A DNA stretch of 64,000 nt from Streptomyces sp. 135 (GTDB lineage: Bacteria; Actinomycetota; Actinomycetes; Streptomycetales; Streptomycetaceae), in the NCBI RefSeq assembly GCF_020026305.1, contig NZ_CP075691.1, forward strand, positions 2,356,001 to 2,420,000. The letters are read 5' to 3'. Below are positions 16,237 through 24,402 of this stretch, in pieces. The notes below the pieces were generated by a model. The model was not told the DNA's origin. It did not search any database and saw nothing but the letters and a program-made list of their open reading frames with translations. The position numbers and the translations under genes were made by a program. Each line of letters opens with the position of its first letter. The first letter of the stretch is position 1.

Positions 16237-17195
16237 CCGCCGGGCGGCCGGCCCCGGCCGGGGCGCTCTTCGGCCGCCGTCCACGCCGCCACCTGCTTGG
16301 CGAGCGCCCCGCCCGCCTTCGTCCAGGCGAAGTGGTCGAGGCGGGCGCCCGCCTCCCGCGCGGTGTAGTGGCGCCGGGTGAGGCGGGCCCGGGGGACCTT
16401 GCCGAGCAGGTGGTCGAGGGCGGTGGCGGGGGCGAGGGTGTCGTGCTCGACGGAGACGGCGAGGACGGGCAGGTCCAGGGCGGCCAGGGCCGCTTCGTAG
16501 TCGAGCACGGAGCCCTTGGGGGCGTAGCGGCCGGTGAGCCCCTGGTGCGCCCAGTCCCGCATGACGCCCTTGGGCTGGTTGCCGCCGAAGCCGAGGCGGG
16601 CGCCGGGCCAGCGGCCGAGCACGGTCGCCGTCGCGGCGATCAGCAGCTCGCCGAGGAGCAGACCGGGGGCGCGCCGCGGGCCGTACGCGCGGAACCAGAC
16701 GGACCCCGAGGCGACGAGCGCCACGCCGTCGACGTCCGGCCCGGAGCCCAGGGCGGCGTACAGCAGCGCGAGCTGGCCGCCCAGGCTGTGGCCGAGGAGG
16801 CGCAGGGGCGGCTCAGGGCCCAGCTCGGCCCGGACCGCCGCGAGGACGGCGGGCAGGTCCTCCTCGACGAGCGCGCGGTAGCCGTGGTCGCGGGCGCCCC
16901 GGTCGGTGGCGCGCGGCGTCGCCTCGCCCTGGCCGCGCAGGTCGGCGGTGAGCACGGTGAGGCCCTCGTCGTGCAGGTGGCGCGCGAAGCGGCGGTAGAA
17001 GCGGGCGGGGGTGCCCATCGCCGGCAGGACGAGCACCGCGGCGGCCGGGGGCGGCCCCGGTGCCGGTCCCGAGCCGGACGGCAGGAAACGCTCGGGCGCG
17101 GGGGCACGCAGGGCGCGCACCGGAACGCGGGCGCCGTCCGGGAGTTCGACGGTCGTCAGGAGCGGCAGTTCGCCGACGGGTTCCGGCTGGGTCAT
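16233..17195 (-). CDS. Alpha/beta hydrolase
   Basis: A 320-aa cytoplasmic protein of the serine-hydrolase fold. It has the nucleophile elbow GHSLGG (about residue 137), a late Asp in [15 protein letters not shown] and a candidate catalytic His in LDHFAW near the C-terminus. It resembles the S33/monoglyceride-lipase-like group; the substrate is unknown. ATG 17195 (MTQPEPVGE) is chosen over a start six codons upstream. Its stop codon shares CTAG with the stop of the HAD gene, so the two transcripts must overlap. Confidence 0.82.
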   Translation of the reverse strand: MTQPEPVGELPLLTTVELPDGARVPVRALRAPAPERFLPSGSGPAPGPPPAAAVLVLPAMGTPARFYRRFARHLHDEGLTVLTADLRGQGEATPRATDRGARDHGYRALVEEDLPAVLAAVRAELGPEPPLRLLGHSLGGQLALLYAALGSGPDVDGVALVASGSVWFRAYGPRRAPGLLLGELLIAATATVLGRWPGARLGFGGNQPKGVMRDWAHQGLTGRYAPKGSVLDYEAALAALDLPVLAVSVEHDTLAPATALDHLLGKVPRARLTRRHYTAREAGARLDHFAWTKAGGALAKQVAAWTAAEERPGRGRPPGG

Positions 17196-17280
17196 GGGCC
17201 CAGCATGACCCACCGTACAGGCGGACGCGGCGATTCAGGCGGAAAGACGGCGCGGAAAGACGGCGCGGGGGGACGGCACG

Positions 17281-17310
17281 GCCCGGGGAGGCCAACTGCC
17301 GTCCCCGGGC
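17281..17310 (-). terminator. Hairpin terminator after the 102-aa gene
   Basis: Arms GCCCGGGGA (17281-17289) and TCCCCGGGC (17302-17310) with a 12-nt loop lie just downstream of the minus-strand gene ending at 17327. There is no T-tract. Confidence 0.6.
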
Positions 17311-17326
17311 CGCGCGTTCACTCCCC

Positions 17327-17635
17327 TCAGCGGCTGTAGCGCATCAGCGCGCGCACCATGTGGCAGGTGATGTCGGAGGGCGGGTGGATGCCGACCTCCT
17401 CGGCCATGCCTCGGATCGTGCTGTTCTTGGCCTGGTTCGGCAGGTACACGCCCGAGTCGAGCAGGGCGATGGCCAGGCGCATGGCCTTGAGGCGGCGGTT
17501 GTGGTTGACGTACCACTCACGCGGGCGCCCGGCGGGCAGCGCCTTCTTCTCCCGCGGTACGTACGGCAGGTCGATCAGGACGGGCTTCGGTACGGTCTTG
17601 GACACACGCTTCGACGTGAGTGCGGCAGCGGGCAC
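17327..17635 (-). CDS. Conserved small streptomycete protein, unknown function
   Basis: A 102-aa basic protein. Its conserved-looking core is LIDLPYVPREKKALPAGRPREWYVNHNRRLKAMRLAIALLDSG followed by IRGMAEEVGIHPPSDITCHMVRALMRYSR. I recall close relatives in many streptomycetes but no function. The ribosome site decides the start: AGGAGG (17642-17647) abuts ATG 17641 directly, which is too close, whereas GTG 17635 is 6 nt away and is chosen. The C-terminal helices could form a small DNA-binding domain, which is a guess. Confidence 0.78.
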   Translation of the reverse strand: MPAAALTSKRVSKTVPKPVLIDLPYVPREKKALPAGRPREWYVNHNRRLKAMRLAIALLDSGVYLPNQAKNSTIRGMAEEVGIHPPSDITCHMVRALMRYSR

Positions 17636-17802
17636 GGGCATCCTCCTGTCGCGGTCGGGACCCCCCGTCGGGCGCCCTCGAACACTACTGTGATTCTACC
17701 GCCAGGCACTGACAATCGCCGCTGGCCAGACGCCCTTTGGGGTGTTCGAATACGGTCGCGTCGCGCGCCCTGGGGCGGGTGTTCCGGAGGTAGCGTGTGG
17801 GC

Positions 17803-18171
17803 ATGGAGATCTGGATCAACCCCGCCTGTTCGAAGTGCCGCAGCGCCCTGACGCTGCTCGACGCGGAGGGCGCCGACTACACCGTGCGCCGCTACCTCGA
17901 CGACGTACCGACCGAGGACGAGATCCGCGCCGTCCTCGATCGCCTCGGGCTCGAACCGTGGGACATCACGCGGACCCAGGAGCAGGCCGCCAAGGACCTG
18001 AACCTCAAGGACCGCGAGGCCTGGCCGCGCGACGCCTCCGCCCGCGCCCGCTGGATCAAGGCACTCGCCGAGCACCCGAAGCTGATCCAGCGCCCCATCA
18101 TCACCGCGGATGACGGCACGGCGGTCGTGGCCCGCACGGAGGAGGCGGTCCGGGACGCGCTCTCACGCTGA
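17803..18171 (+). CDS. ArsC/Spx-like thioredoxin-fold protein
   Basis: A 122-aa protein beginning MEIWINPACSKCRSALTLL, with the thioredoxin-fold CXXC at Cys10 and Cys13. The ArsC-family middle is DITRTQEQAAKDLNL, and the C-terminal RPIITADDGTAVVARTEEAV is typical. Family members include glutaredoxin-linked arsenate reductases and Spx/YffB regulators. There is no arsenite pump or ars operon nearby, so a general redox role is as likely as arsenate reduction. ATG 17803 is chosen; GTG 17797, 6 nt after GGAGG, would add two residues. Confidence 0.85.
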   Translation: MEIWINPACSKCRSALTLLDAEGADYTVRRYLDDVPTEDEIRAVLDRLGLEPWDITRTQEQAAKDLNLKDREAWPRDASARARWIKALAEHPKLIQRPIITADDGTAVVARTEEAVRDALSR

Positions 18172-18322
18172 CGCGGCGCCCACGTTCCGGCGCGCTCCCA
18201 GTCCGGCGCGTGGGCCAGGAAGCCGATCGCAGCCCGATGGGACATATACGTCAAACCGTTACATGGACCCGCATAGCGTTGAGAGCTCCGGAGGACACGA
18301 AGAGCGGAGAAAGGGGCGCGCC

Positions 18323-18793
18323 ATGCGGAGCTGGATGTTCGGGGGCGTATACGGAACGGTCCTCGCGAGCGCGCTGCTGGCGGCGCTGCACTCGGAGGGC
18401 GCCCCCTACACGCCCACCTACGACGCGGCCTGGGTCATGGTCACCGCGGGCGCGGCCGCGGTGACGCACGGCTACGCGCACCACATGGCCACGCACCGCC
18501 CCGGCTCGGCCGTCCACCGCTGGCGCCAGCTGGCCCGGGCGCTCCTCGACGAGTGGCCGGTCGTCGTCGCGTGCTGGCCGACCGTGGCCCTGCTGCTCCT
18601 CGCCGGCGCCTTCGGCTGGCCCGAGCCGGCCGTCACGTCCACCGGACTGCTGCTGAACGCCGCGCTCCTCTTCGGCTGGGGCACCTCCGCCGCGCTGCGG
18701 GTCGGCTACCGGCGCCGCTCCGCGGTCCTGCTCGGCGGCGCGGACGCGGCGATCGGCCTCGGCATCGCCGTCGCGAACGCGGTCATCAAGTGA
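18323..18793 (+). CDS. Integral membrane protein, unknown function
   Basis: A 156-aa protein with about four hydrophobic segments: MFGGVYGTVLASALLAAL, AAWVMVTAGAAAVTHGYAHHMA, WPTVALLLLAGAFG and a Gly/Ala-rich C-terminal pair ending AIGLGIAVANAVIK. A conserved-looking HGYAHHMATHRPGS loop sits after the second segment. ATG 18323 follows an A/G-rich region (GAGAAAGGGG). It stands just upstream of the GlnR box of glnII. I do not recognise a named family. Confidence 0.75.
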   Translation: MRSWMFGGVYGTVLASALLAALHSEGAPYTPTYDAAWVMVTAGAAAVTHGYAHHMATHRPGSAVHRWRQLARALLDEWPVVVACWPTVALLLLAGAFGWPEPAVTSTGLLLNAALLFGWGTSAALRVGYRRRSAVLLGGADAAIGLGIAVANAVIK

Positions 18794-18814
18794 CGTGAGC
18801 CACACCCGGCGCAG

Positions 18815-18852
18815 GTAACACGGGGTTCACATGAGAGCAACGGCCGGGAAAT
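18815..18852 (+). promoter_or_regulatory. GlnR operator upstream of glnII
   Basis: Half sites GTAAC, TTCAC, GCAAC and GAAAT are spaced 6 bp apart, the same architecture as the glnA box. The second half site is the weakest. It lies about 90 bp before the GTG of glnII, as expected for GlnR activation of GSII. Confidence 0.8.
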
Positions 18853-18941
18853 CGCGGATTGCCAGGCTGCCGCTCATCACCACGGCACCGCAGCACCCGC
18901 ACGTTCTGCGCCGTACCGAACGTTTCAAGGATGAGGCCCCC

Positions 18942-19970
18942 GTGACCTTCAAGGCTGAGTACATCTGGATCGACGGCACCGAGCCGACCGCCAAGCTCCG
19001 TTCGAAGACGAAGATCCTCGGGGACGACGCGAAGGGCGCCGAGCTGCCGCTGTGGGGCTTCGACGGGTCCAGCACCAACCAGGCCAAGGGTCACGCCTCC
19101 GACCGCGTGCTCAAGCCGGTCTTCACCTGCCCTGACCCGATCCGCGGCGGCGATGACGTCCTCGTCCTGTGCGAGGTCCTCAACACGGACATGACGCCGC
19201 ACGAGTCCAACACCCGTGCCGCGCTCGCCGAGGCCGAGGAGCGCTTCGGCGCGCAGGAGCCGATCTTCGGCATCGAGCAGGAGTACACCTTCTTCGAGGG
19301 CGACCGCCCGCTCGGCTTCCCCGTCGGCGGCTTCCCCGCCGCGCAGGGCGGCTACTACTGCGGTGTCGGCTCGGACGAGATCTTCGGCCGCGACGTCGTC
19401 GAGGCGCACCTGGAGAACTGCCTCAAGGCCGGTCTCGGCATCTCCGGCATCAACGCCGAGGTCATGCCCGGCCAGTGGGAGTTCCAGGTCGGCCCGCTCG
19501 CCCCGCTGGAGGTCTCCGACCAGCTGTGGATCGCCCGCTGGCTGCTCTACCGCACCGCCGAGGACTTCAAGGTCTCCGCGACCCTCGACCCGAAGCCGGT
19601 CAAGGGCGACTGGAACGGCGCGGGCGCGCACACCAACTTCTCGACGAAGGCCATGCGCGAGGGTTACGACGCGATCATCACCGCCTGCGAGTCCCTCGGT
19701 GAGGGCTCCAAGCCGATGGACCACGTCAAGAACTACGGCGCCGGCATCGACGACCGCCTGACGGGCCTGCACGAGACCGCCCCGTGGAACGAGTACAGCT
19801 ACGGCGTCTCCGACCGCGGCGCCTCGGTCCGCATCCCGTGGCAGGTCGAGCGGGACCGCAAGGGCTACATCGAGGACCGCCGCCCGAACGCGAACGTCGA
19901 CCCGTACGTCGTCACGCGCCTGCTCGTCGACACGTGCTGCACCGCCCTGGAGAAGGCGGGCCAGGTCTGA
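18942..19970 (+). CDS. glnII: Glutamine synthetase type II
   Basis: GlnII is the eukaryotic-type glutamine synthetase (342 aa), not controlled by adenylylation. Recognisable blocks are LPLWGFDGSSTNQA (residues about 34-47), the metal-site FGIEQEYTFF near 107, GDWNGAGAHTNFSTKAMR near 225 and DRGASVRIPW near 292. GTG 18942 is preceded by AAGGATGAGG, and the protein then begins TFKAEYIWIDG as in other streptomycetes. It is the second glutamine synthetase in the window. A long hairpin follows the stop, and a GlnR box precedes the gene. Confidence 0.97.
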   Translation: MTFKAEYIWIDGTEPTAKLRSKTKILGDDAKGAELPLWGFDGSSTNQAKGHASDRVLKPVFTCPDPIRGGDDVLVLCEVLNTDMTPHESNTRAALAEAEERFGAQEPIFGIEQEYTFFEGDRPLGFPVGGFPAAQGGYYCGVGSDEIFGRDVVEAHLENCLKAGLGISGINAEVMPGQWEFQVGPLAPLEVSDQLWIARWLLYRTAEDFKVSATLDPKPVKGDWNGAGAHTNFSTKAMREGYDAIITACESLGEGSKPMDHVKNYGAGIDDRLTGLHETAPWNEYSYGVSDRGASVRIPWQVERDRKGYIEDRRPNANVDPYVVTRLLVDTCCTALEKAGQV

Positions 19971-19988
19971 TCCGGCGCCGGCCCCGCC

Positions 19989-20026
19989 GACGGGGGCGCC
20001 CACCGATCGCGGTGGGCGCCCCCGTC
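19989..20026 (+). terminator. Hairpin terminator after glnII
   Basis: Perfect 16-bp arms (GACGGGGGCGCCCACC and its complement) with a 6-nt loop lie 18 nt after the glnII stop. No T-tract. Confidence 0.75.
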
Positions 20027-20056
20027 GTCATCGGCCCATCTGCTTCAATGGGGGGC

Positions 20057-20179
20057 ATGGGCAGCAGCTACCAGAACTCCGCGACGGGTCGGCACGACCT
20101 CGAGCCTTTCTGGCCCTCCCGGCAGCATCACGACTTCGACCGGATGTGTTGCCGCGCGACGAACGCGCGGGCCCTCTAA
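20057..20179 (+). CDS. Candidate 40-aa peptide upstream of the winged-helix gene
   Basis: A short frame encodes MGSSYQNSATGRHDLEPFWP, then SRQHHDFDRMCCRATNARAL. It lies between the glnII terminator and the regulator at 20273. It is His/Asp-rich with a Cys-Cys-Arg motif near the end, a pattern seen in some actinobacterial leader peptides. There is no good ribosome site (GGGGGG abuts the ATG), so a leaderless start is possible; ATG 20048 would add three residues. The last codons form a small GC hairpin (GCCGCGCG/CGCGCGGGC) that could act as an attenuator. I cannot prove that it is translated. Confidence 0.45.
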   Translation: MGSSYQNSATGRHDLEPFWPSRQHHDFDRMCCRATNARAL

Positions 20180-20272
20180 AGCCGTTCCCACGGCCTTCGC
20201 CCCGCGCGAGCACGACGTACGTCTGTTTCTCGACGACTCGACTCCTTCTTCGCGCGAAAGAGCTGACCTCAC

Positions 20273-20836
20273 ATGGCGAACTCCCGTACCTTCACCGCGA
20301 CCACCGCTGCTGCTCCCGTTCCCGCCGCTCGGGGGCGCCTGCGGGCCGTCGACCCCGACGAGCCCCATCCCGCCGTGCCGATCGCCGACTTCCTGCCGCC
20401 GGGCGCCCGATGGCTGCCCGCGCCGCCGCACACCCTGCCGACGCTGCCGGGCCAGCCACCGATGGTCGGCTACCTCGTCCTCGTACCCGCCGGGCAGGCG
20501 CCCGTGGCCGTGCGGGAACCGGACGAGCCGAGGACGCCGGGCGCCGGGCCGGTCAGGGTCGACCCCGTGCGGCGCTCCGCCGAGGTCGACGGGCGCCCGC
20601 TCGACCTCACGTACCTGGAGTTCGAACTGCTCGCCCACCTCGTCGCGCACCCCCACCGGGTGCACACCCGCGACCAGTTGGTGACGACGGTGTGGGGGTA
20701 CGGCCACGTCGGCGACGGCCGCACCGTGGACGTCCACGTCGCGCGGCTGCGGCGCAAGCTCGGCGCCGAGCACCGCGGGACGATCCAGACGGTGCGGCGG
20801 GTGGGGTACAAGTACGCGCCGGGGGCCGCTCGCTGA
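20273..20836 (+). CDS. OmpR-type winged-helix protein without a receiver
   Basis: A 187-aa protein. Residues about 90-185 form an OmpR/PhoB winged helix (VRVDPVRRSAEVDGRPLDLT, LEFELLAHLVAHPHRVHTRDQLVTTVWGY, GRTVDVHVARLRRKLG, VRRVGYKYAPG). There is no receiver domain; the first 85 residues are Pro/Ala-rich and lack the phosphorylatable Asp pocket. It would bind DNA but is not a standard two-component regulator. GlnR has a similar winged helix but is a full-length response-regulator-like protein, so this is not GlnR. It lies downstream of glnII and the 40-aa frame. Confidence 0.85.
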   Translation: MANSRTFTATTAAAPVPAARGRLRAVDPDEPHPAVPIADFLPPGARWLPAPPHTLPTLPGQPPMVGYLVLVPAGQAPVAVREPDEPRTPGAGPVRVDPVRRSAEVDGRPLDLTYLEFELLAHLVAHPHRVHTRDQLVTTVWGYGHVGDGRTVDVHVARLRRKLGAEHRGTIQTVRRVGYKYAPGAAR

Positions 20837-20917
20837 GCCCCGCACCGGTGAGCCCGCTCTCTGCTGGGAGCAGAAGACGGTTCCCCCGGCCCGGGTGACC
20901 GGGGCAGAGTCCCCTCC

Positions 20918-21904
20918 ATGAGACTTCTGATACTGGGTGGTACCGAGTTCGTGGGCCGTGCCGTCACCGAGGCGGCGCTCGCCCGCGGCTGGGAGGTGAC
21001 CGTCTTCCACCGCGGCCGCCACGCGGCGCCCGAGGGGGCCCGCGTCATCCATGGCGACCGCACCGCCGAGGGCGGCCTCGCCGGGCTCGCCGAGGGCGAG
21101 TGGGACGTGGTGGTCGACACCTGGTCGTCGGCGCCGCACGTCGTACGGGACGCGGCGAAGCTGCTCGCGGGCCGCGCCGGGCGGTACGTGTACATCTCCA
21201 GCGGTTCCGTCTACCAGTATCCGGGCGCGGCCGGCTCCGACGAGAGCTTCCCCGTGGTGGACGGCGATCCGGACGCGGAGGCCGCCGAGTACGCGCCGGA
21301 CAAGCGGGGCGGAGAGCTGGCCGCGATCGCCGGGTTCGGCGAGGAGCGCACGGTGCTCGCGCGGGCCGGGCTGATCCTCGGCCCCTACGAGAACATCGGC
21401 CGGCTGCCGTGGTGGCTGAACCGGATCGCGCGGGGCGGGCCCGTCCTCGCACCCGAGCCGCGGGGCCTGGAGATCCAGTACATCGACGTGCGGGACCTCG
21501 CGGAGTGGGTCCTCGACGCGGCCGCCGCGGAACTGCACGGCGCGTACAACCTCATCAGCCCCATGGGGCGGTTCACCATGGGCGAGCTGCTCGACGCGTG
21601 CGCGCGGGTGGTGGGCGGCGACGCCGAGCTGCGCTGGACGGAGCCCGAGGTGATCCTGGCGGCGGGCGTCGAGCAGTGGATGGAGCTGCCGGTGTGGCTG
21701 GCGCCCGGGGAGCTGCACGACACCATGCACCGCACCTCTTCGGATAAGGCGGTCGCGGCCGGGCTCAGGACGCGGCCCGTCATGGACACGGTCCGCGACA
21801 CATGGGAGTGGCTGCGGTCCATCGGCGGGGCCCCGCCGCAGCGCCCCGACCGGCCGGTGGTGGGGCTCGCCCCCGAGAAGGAGGCGAAGGTGCTGGGCCT
21901 GTGA
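20918..21904 (+). CDS. NAD-dependent epimerase/reductase (SDR family)
   Basis: A 328-aa extended SDR protein. The N-terminal nucleotide site is MRLLILGGTEFVGRAV (GGTXXXG variant), followed by a Rossmann fold with VVDTWSSAPHVV and YVYISSGSVYQ. The usual YXXXK is replaced by YAPDKRGGELA. The RPXXXXGP-like block is ARAGLILGPYEN. Substrates in this subgroup are unknown; nucleotide sugars and isoflavone-reductase-like targets both occur. It ends opposite the MMPL gene with a bidirectional hairpin between. Confidence 0.82.
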   Translation: MRLLILGGTEFVGRAVTEAALARGWEVTVFHRGRHAAPEGARVIHGDRTAEGGLAGLAEGEWDVVVDTWSSAPHVVRDAAKLLAGRAGRYVYISSGSVYQYPGAAGSDESFPVVDGDPDAEAAEYAPDKRGGELAAIAGFGEERTVLARAGLILGPYENIGRLPWWLNRIARGGPVLAPEPRGLEIQYIDVRDLAEWVLDAAAAELHGAYNLISPMGRFTMGELLDACARVVGGDAELRWTEPEVILAAGVEQWMELPVWLAPGELHDTMHRTSSDKAVAAGLRTRPVMDTVRDTWEWLRSIGGAPPQRPDRPVVGLAPEKEAKVLGL

Positions 21905-21915
21905 CGTGACGTACT

Positions 21916-21940
21916 CCCCCGGCGCGGTGCGCGCCGGGGG
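21916..21940. terminator. Bidirectional hairpin terminator
   Basis: Perfect 11-bp arms CCCCCGGCGCG and CGCGCCGGGGG with a 3-nt loop lie between the converging SDR and MMPL genes. Confidence 0.75.
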
Positions 21941-21955
21941 GGGCGTGCCCGTGCG

Positions 21956-24142
21956 TCAGTGCGGAGCGTGCGCCCCGGCCGGGTGCCGCTCGGCGGGCGC
22001 GGCCGGAGGGATCTCCTCGCTGTGTGAGACCTCCGGCAGCCAGGAAAGGGCGCGCGGGGTGCGCCAGTTGCGCTCGCCCAGGAGGGCCATCACGGACGGC
22101 AGCAGGACCATGCGGACCACCGTGGCGTCCAGCAGGACGGCCACGCCGAGGCCCACGCCCATCTGCTGCATGTCCTGCATGGACAGCGTGCCGAAGACCG
22201 CGAAGACCGCGACCATGATCACTGCGGCGCCCGTCACCGCGCCCGCCGTGCGCGTGACGCCCTCGCGGATCGCCGCGCGGTTGTCCATGCCCCGGTCCCG
22301 CGCCTCGCGGATCCGGGAGACCACGAACACGTGGTAGTCCATGGAGAGTCCGAAGAGGACGACGAGGACGAACAGCGGCATCCAGTTCTCGATCGCGCCG
22401 GCCTTCTCCGAGCCGATCAGCTCCGCGCCCCAGCCGTGCTGGAAGACGGCGGTCATCACGCCGTAGGCGGCGCCCACCGACAGCAGGTTGAGGGCGATCG
22501 ACGTCGCGGCGATCACCACCGAGCGGAAGCTGAGGAGCATCAGCAGGAAGGTCACCACGGCGATGAAGCCGAAGACCGGGACGATGCCCCTGCCGAGCTG
22601 GTCGCCGAAGTCCTCGGAGGAGGCGAGCTCGCCGCCCACCCGGGCTTCGGCGTCGACGCCGCGGAAGGCCGCGGGGACCGTCTCGTCGCGCAGCTCGCCC
22701 AGCGCCTCCTTGGCCTCGGCGTCGGTGCCGTCGCCCGGCAGCGGCACCTCGATCTCGGCGACGTCGGCCGCCCGGTGGACGGTGAGTTCGGCGCCGTCGC
22801 CCGCCCGCTTCGTCAGGGCGTCGAGCGCGTCACGCACCGGCCGCGCGTCGATGTCGTCGGCGGTGACGACCACCAGGGCCGGTGAGGGGCCGCCGGGGAA
22901 CTTCTCGGTGATCTTCTTGTACGAGACGGAGAGCGGGGCGTCGGAGCCGAACTGCTTCTCCAGGCCGAGCTGTTCGGTCCTCATGCCGAGCGCGGGGGCG
23001 GCCAGCGCGAGGAGCAGCACGGCCGCGCCGACGGCGAAGGACTTCGGGCGGGCGAGTACGGGCCGCAGCAGCGTGCCCGCGATGCCGCCGCCGGTGTGCG
23101 CGCCCTTCTTGGGGCGGCGGTTCAGGAAGGGGACGCGGCCCGCGTCGATCCGGTCGCCGAGCCCGGCGAGGAGGGCGGGCAGGACCGTGACGGAGCCGAC
23201 CATCGCCACGCACACCACCAGGATCGTGGCGAGGGCGAAGCCCTTGAAGAGGAGCAGGCCGGTCAGGAACATACCCGCCATCGCGACCATCACCGTCAGG
23301 CCGGAGACCAGGACGGCGCGCCCGCTGGTGGCCGCGGCGATCCGCAGGGCCGTCCGCGCGTCCCGTCCCGCCGCCCGCTCGTCCCGCTCGCGCCGCAGGT
23401 AGAACAGGCAGTAGTCGACGCCGACCGCGAGACCCATCAGGAACATCACGGAGTACGTCGTCTCGAAGAGGTGCAGCCGATGGCTGGCCAGCGAGAGCAG
23501 CCCGAACGCCGCCACGCACGCCGTGAGCGCGAGGCCGACCGGGAGCAGCGCCGCGACCACCGCGCCGAAGGCGACCAGGAGGATGCCGAGTGCCAGCGGC
23601 ACCGCCGTGAACTCGGCCTTCCTCAGGTCGTCGGCCAGCAGGTCCGACAGGTGCTTCTCGGAGCTGGCGTCGCCGAACTGGTGGACCGAGATGCCGTGCG
23701 CCGCGCCCTTCTCCCCCGCCTTCGCCACGGCGTCGAGGACCGGCTGGACGCGGTCGGCGGCCTCGTCGGAGGGGCCCTTGATCTCGAAGCGGAGCAGCGC
23801 GTCCTTGCCGTCCTCGGAAGGCAGCGGCGCCTGGAGGCCGCGTACGTCACCGGTCGCGGTCAGGGCCTTCGAGAGGTCGGCCGCGGCCTCCTGCCAGCCG
23901 TCGGCCGTCCGCGCGGTGACCATGACGAGTTCGCCCGCGGGCTCGTCGATGCCCGCGTCCTTCAGGATCGCGGCGGCCCGCCCCGATTCGCCGACGCCCA
24001 TCTCGTCGTCGGACGCGGTGACCATGCCGGAGGCCCCGCCGAGGACCGTGGCGAGGACCACGAAGACCAGCCAGCCGAGAACGGCCGTCTTGCGGTGGTG
24101 CGCGCTCCACACCCCGAGTCGTGCCGCGAGGTTCCGCCTCAT
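21956..24142 (-). CDS. MMPL-family RND transporter
   Basis: A 728-aa membrane protein with the duplicated MMPL/RND plan: one N-terminal span (RKTAVLGWLVFVVLATVLGG), an extracytoplasmic domain (about residues 40-175), five or six spans with VGVDYCLFYLRRERDER, then a second extracytoplasmic domain and a final span cluster with LSMDYHVFVVSRIREARDRG. The two D-Y motifs mark the proton relay region. Such transporters export lipids, drugs or metabolites; the cargo is unknown. It is divergent from a two-component system (24403), which may control it. Confidence 0.9.
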   Translation of the reverse strand: MRRNLAARLGVWSAHHRKTAVLGWLVFVVLATVLGGASGMVTASDDEMGVGESGRAAAILKDAGIDEPAGELVMVTARTADGWQEAAADLSKALTATGDVRGLQAPLPSEDGKDALLRFEIKGPSDEAADRVQPVLDAVAKAGEKGAAHGISVHQFGDASSEKHLSDLLADDLRKAEFTAVPLALGILLVAFGAVVAALLPVGLALTACVAAFGLLSLASHRLHLFETTYSVMFLMGLAVGVDYCLFYLRRERDERAAGRDARTALRIAAATSGRAVLVSGLTVMVAMAGMFLTGLLLFKGFALATILVVCVAMVGSVTVLPALLAGLGDRIDAGRVPFLNRRPKKGAHTGGGIAGTLLRPVLARPKSFAVGAAVLLLALAAPALGMRTEQLGLEKQFGSDAPLSVSYKKITEKFPGGPSPALVVVTADDIDARPVRDALDALTKRAGDGAELTVHRAADVAEIEVPLPGDGTDAEAKEALGELRDETVPAAFRGVDAEARVGGELASSEDFGDQLGRGIVPVFGFIAVVTFLLMLLSFRSVVIAATSIALNLLSVGAAYGVMTAVFQHGWGAELIGSEKAGAIENWMPLFVLVVLFGLSMDYHVFVVSRIREARDRGMDNRAAIREGVTRTAGAVTGAAVIMVAVFAVFGTLSMQDMQQMGVGLGVAVLLDATVVRMVLLPSVMALLGERNWRTPRALSWLPEVSHSEEIPPAAPAERHPAGAHAPH

Positions 24143-24402
24143 GGCGAACCGCCCCCATCAATCTGCGTGAGTGAACGTCGAACAGGACCTGCCTCACGGT
24201 AGGAATCCGGGGCCGGGCGCCCCAGCCGCCGAGCCCCCCTCTCCCCGGAGCCCAGGACGAGGTCCGGGGGTGTCGTCAGGTACACCCCCCGCCCGGGTGG
24301 AGGGCCCAATGACCCGGCCCCGCCGCACGGGTGAGACTGTTCCCGGCCCGGGGTGCGGCACGCGACCCGGGCGGCCGGGCTTGACGAGAGGGACGGACGA
24401 CC

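Noticed and set aside
20180..20272. A possible GlnR box before the winged-helix gene
   Set aside because: No set of four 5-bp half sites with 6-bp spacing is present between 20180 and 20272.
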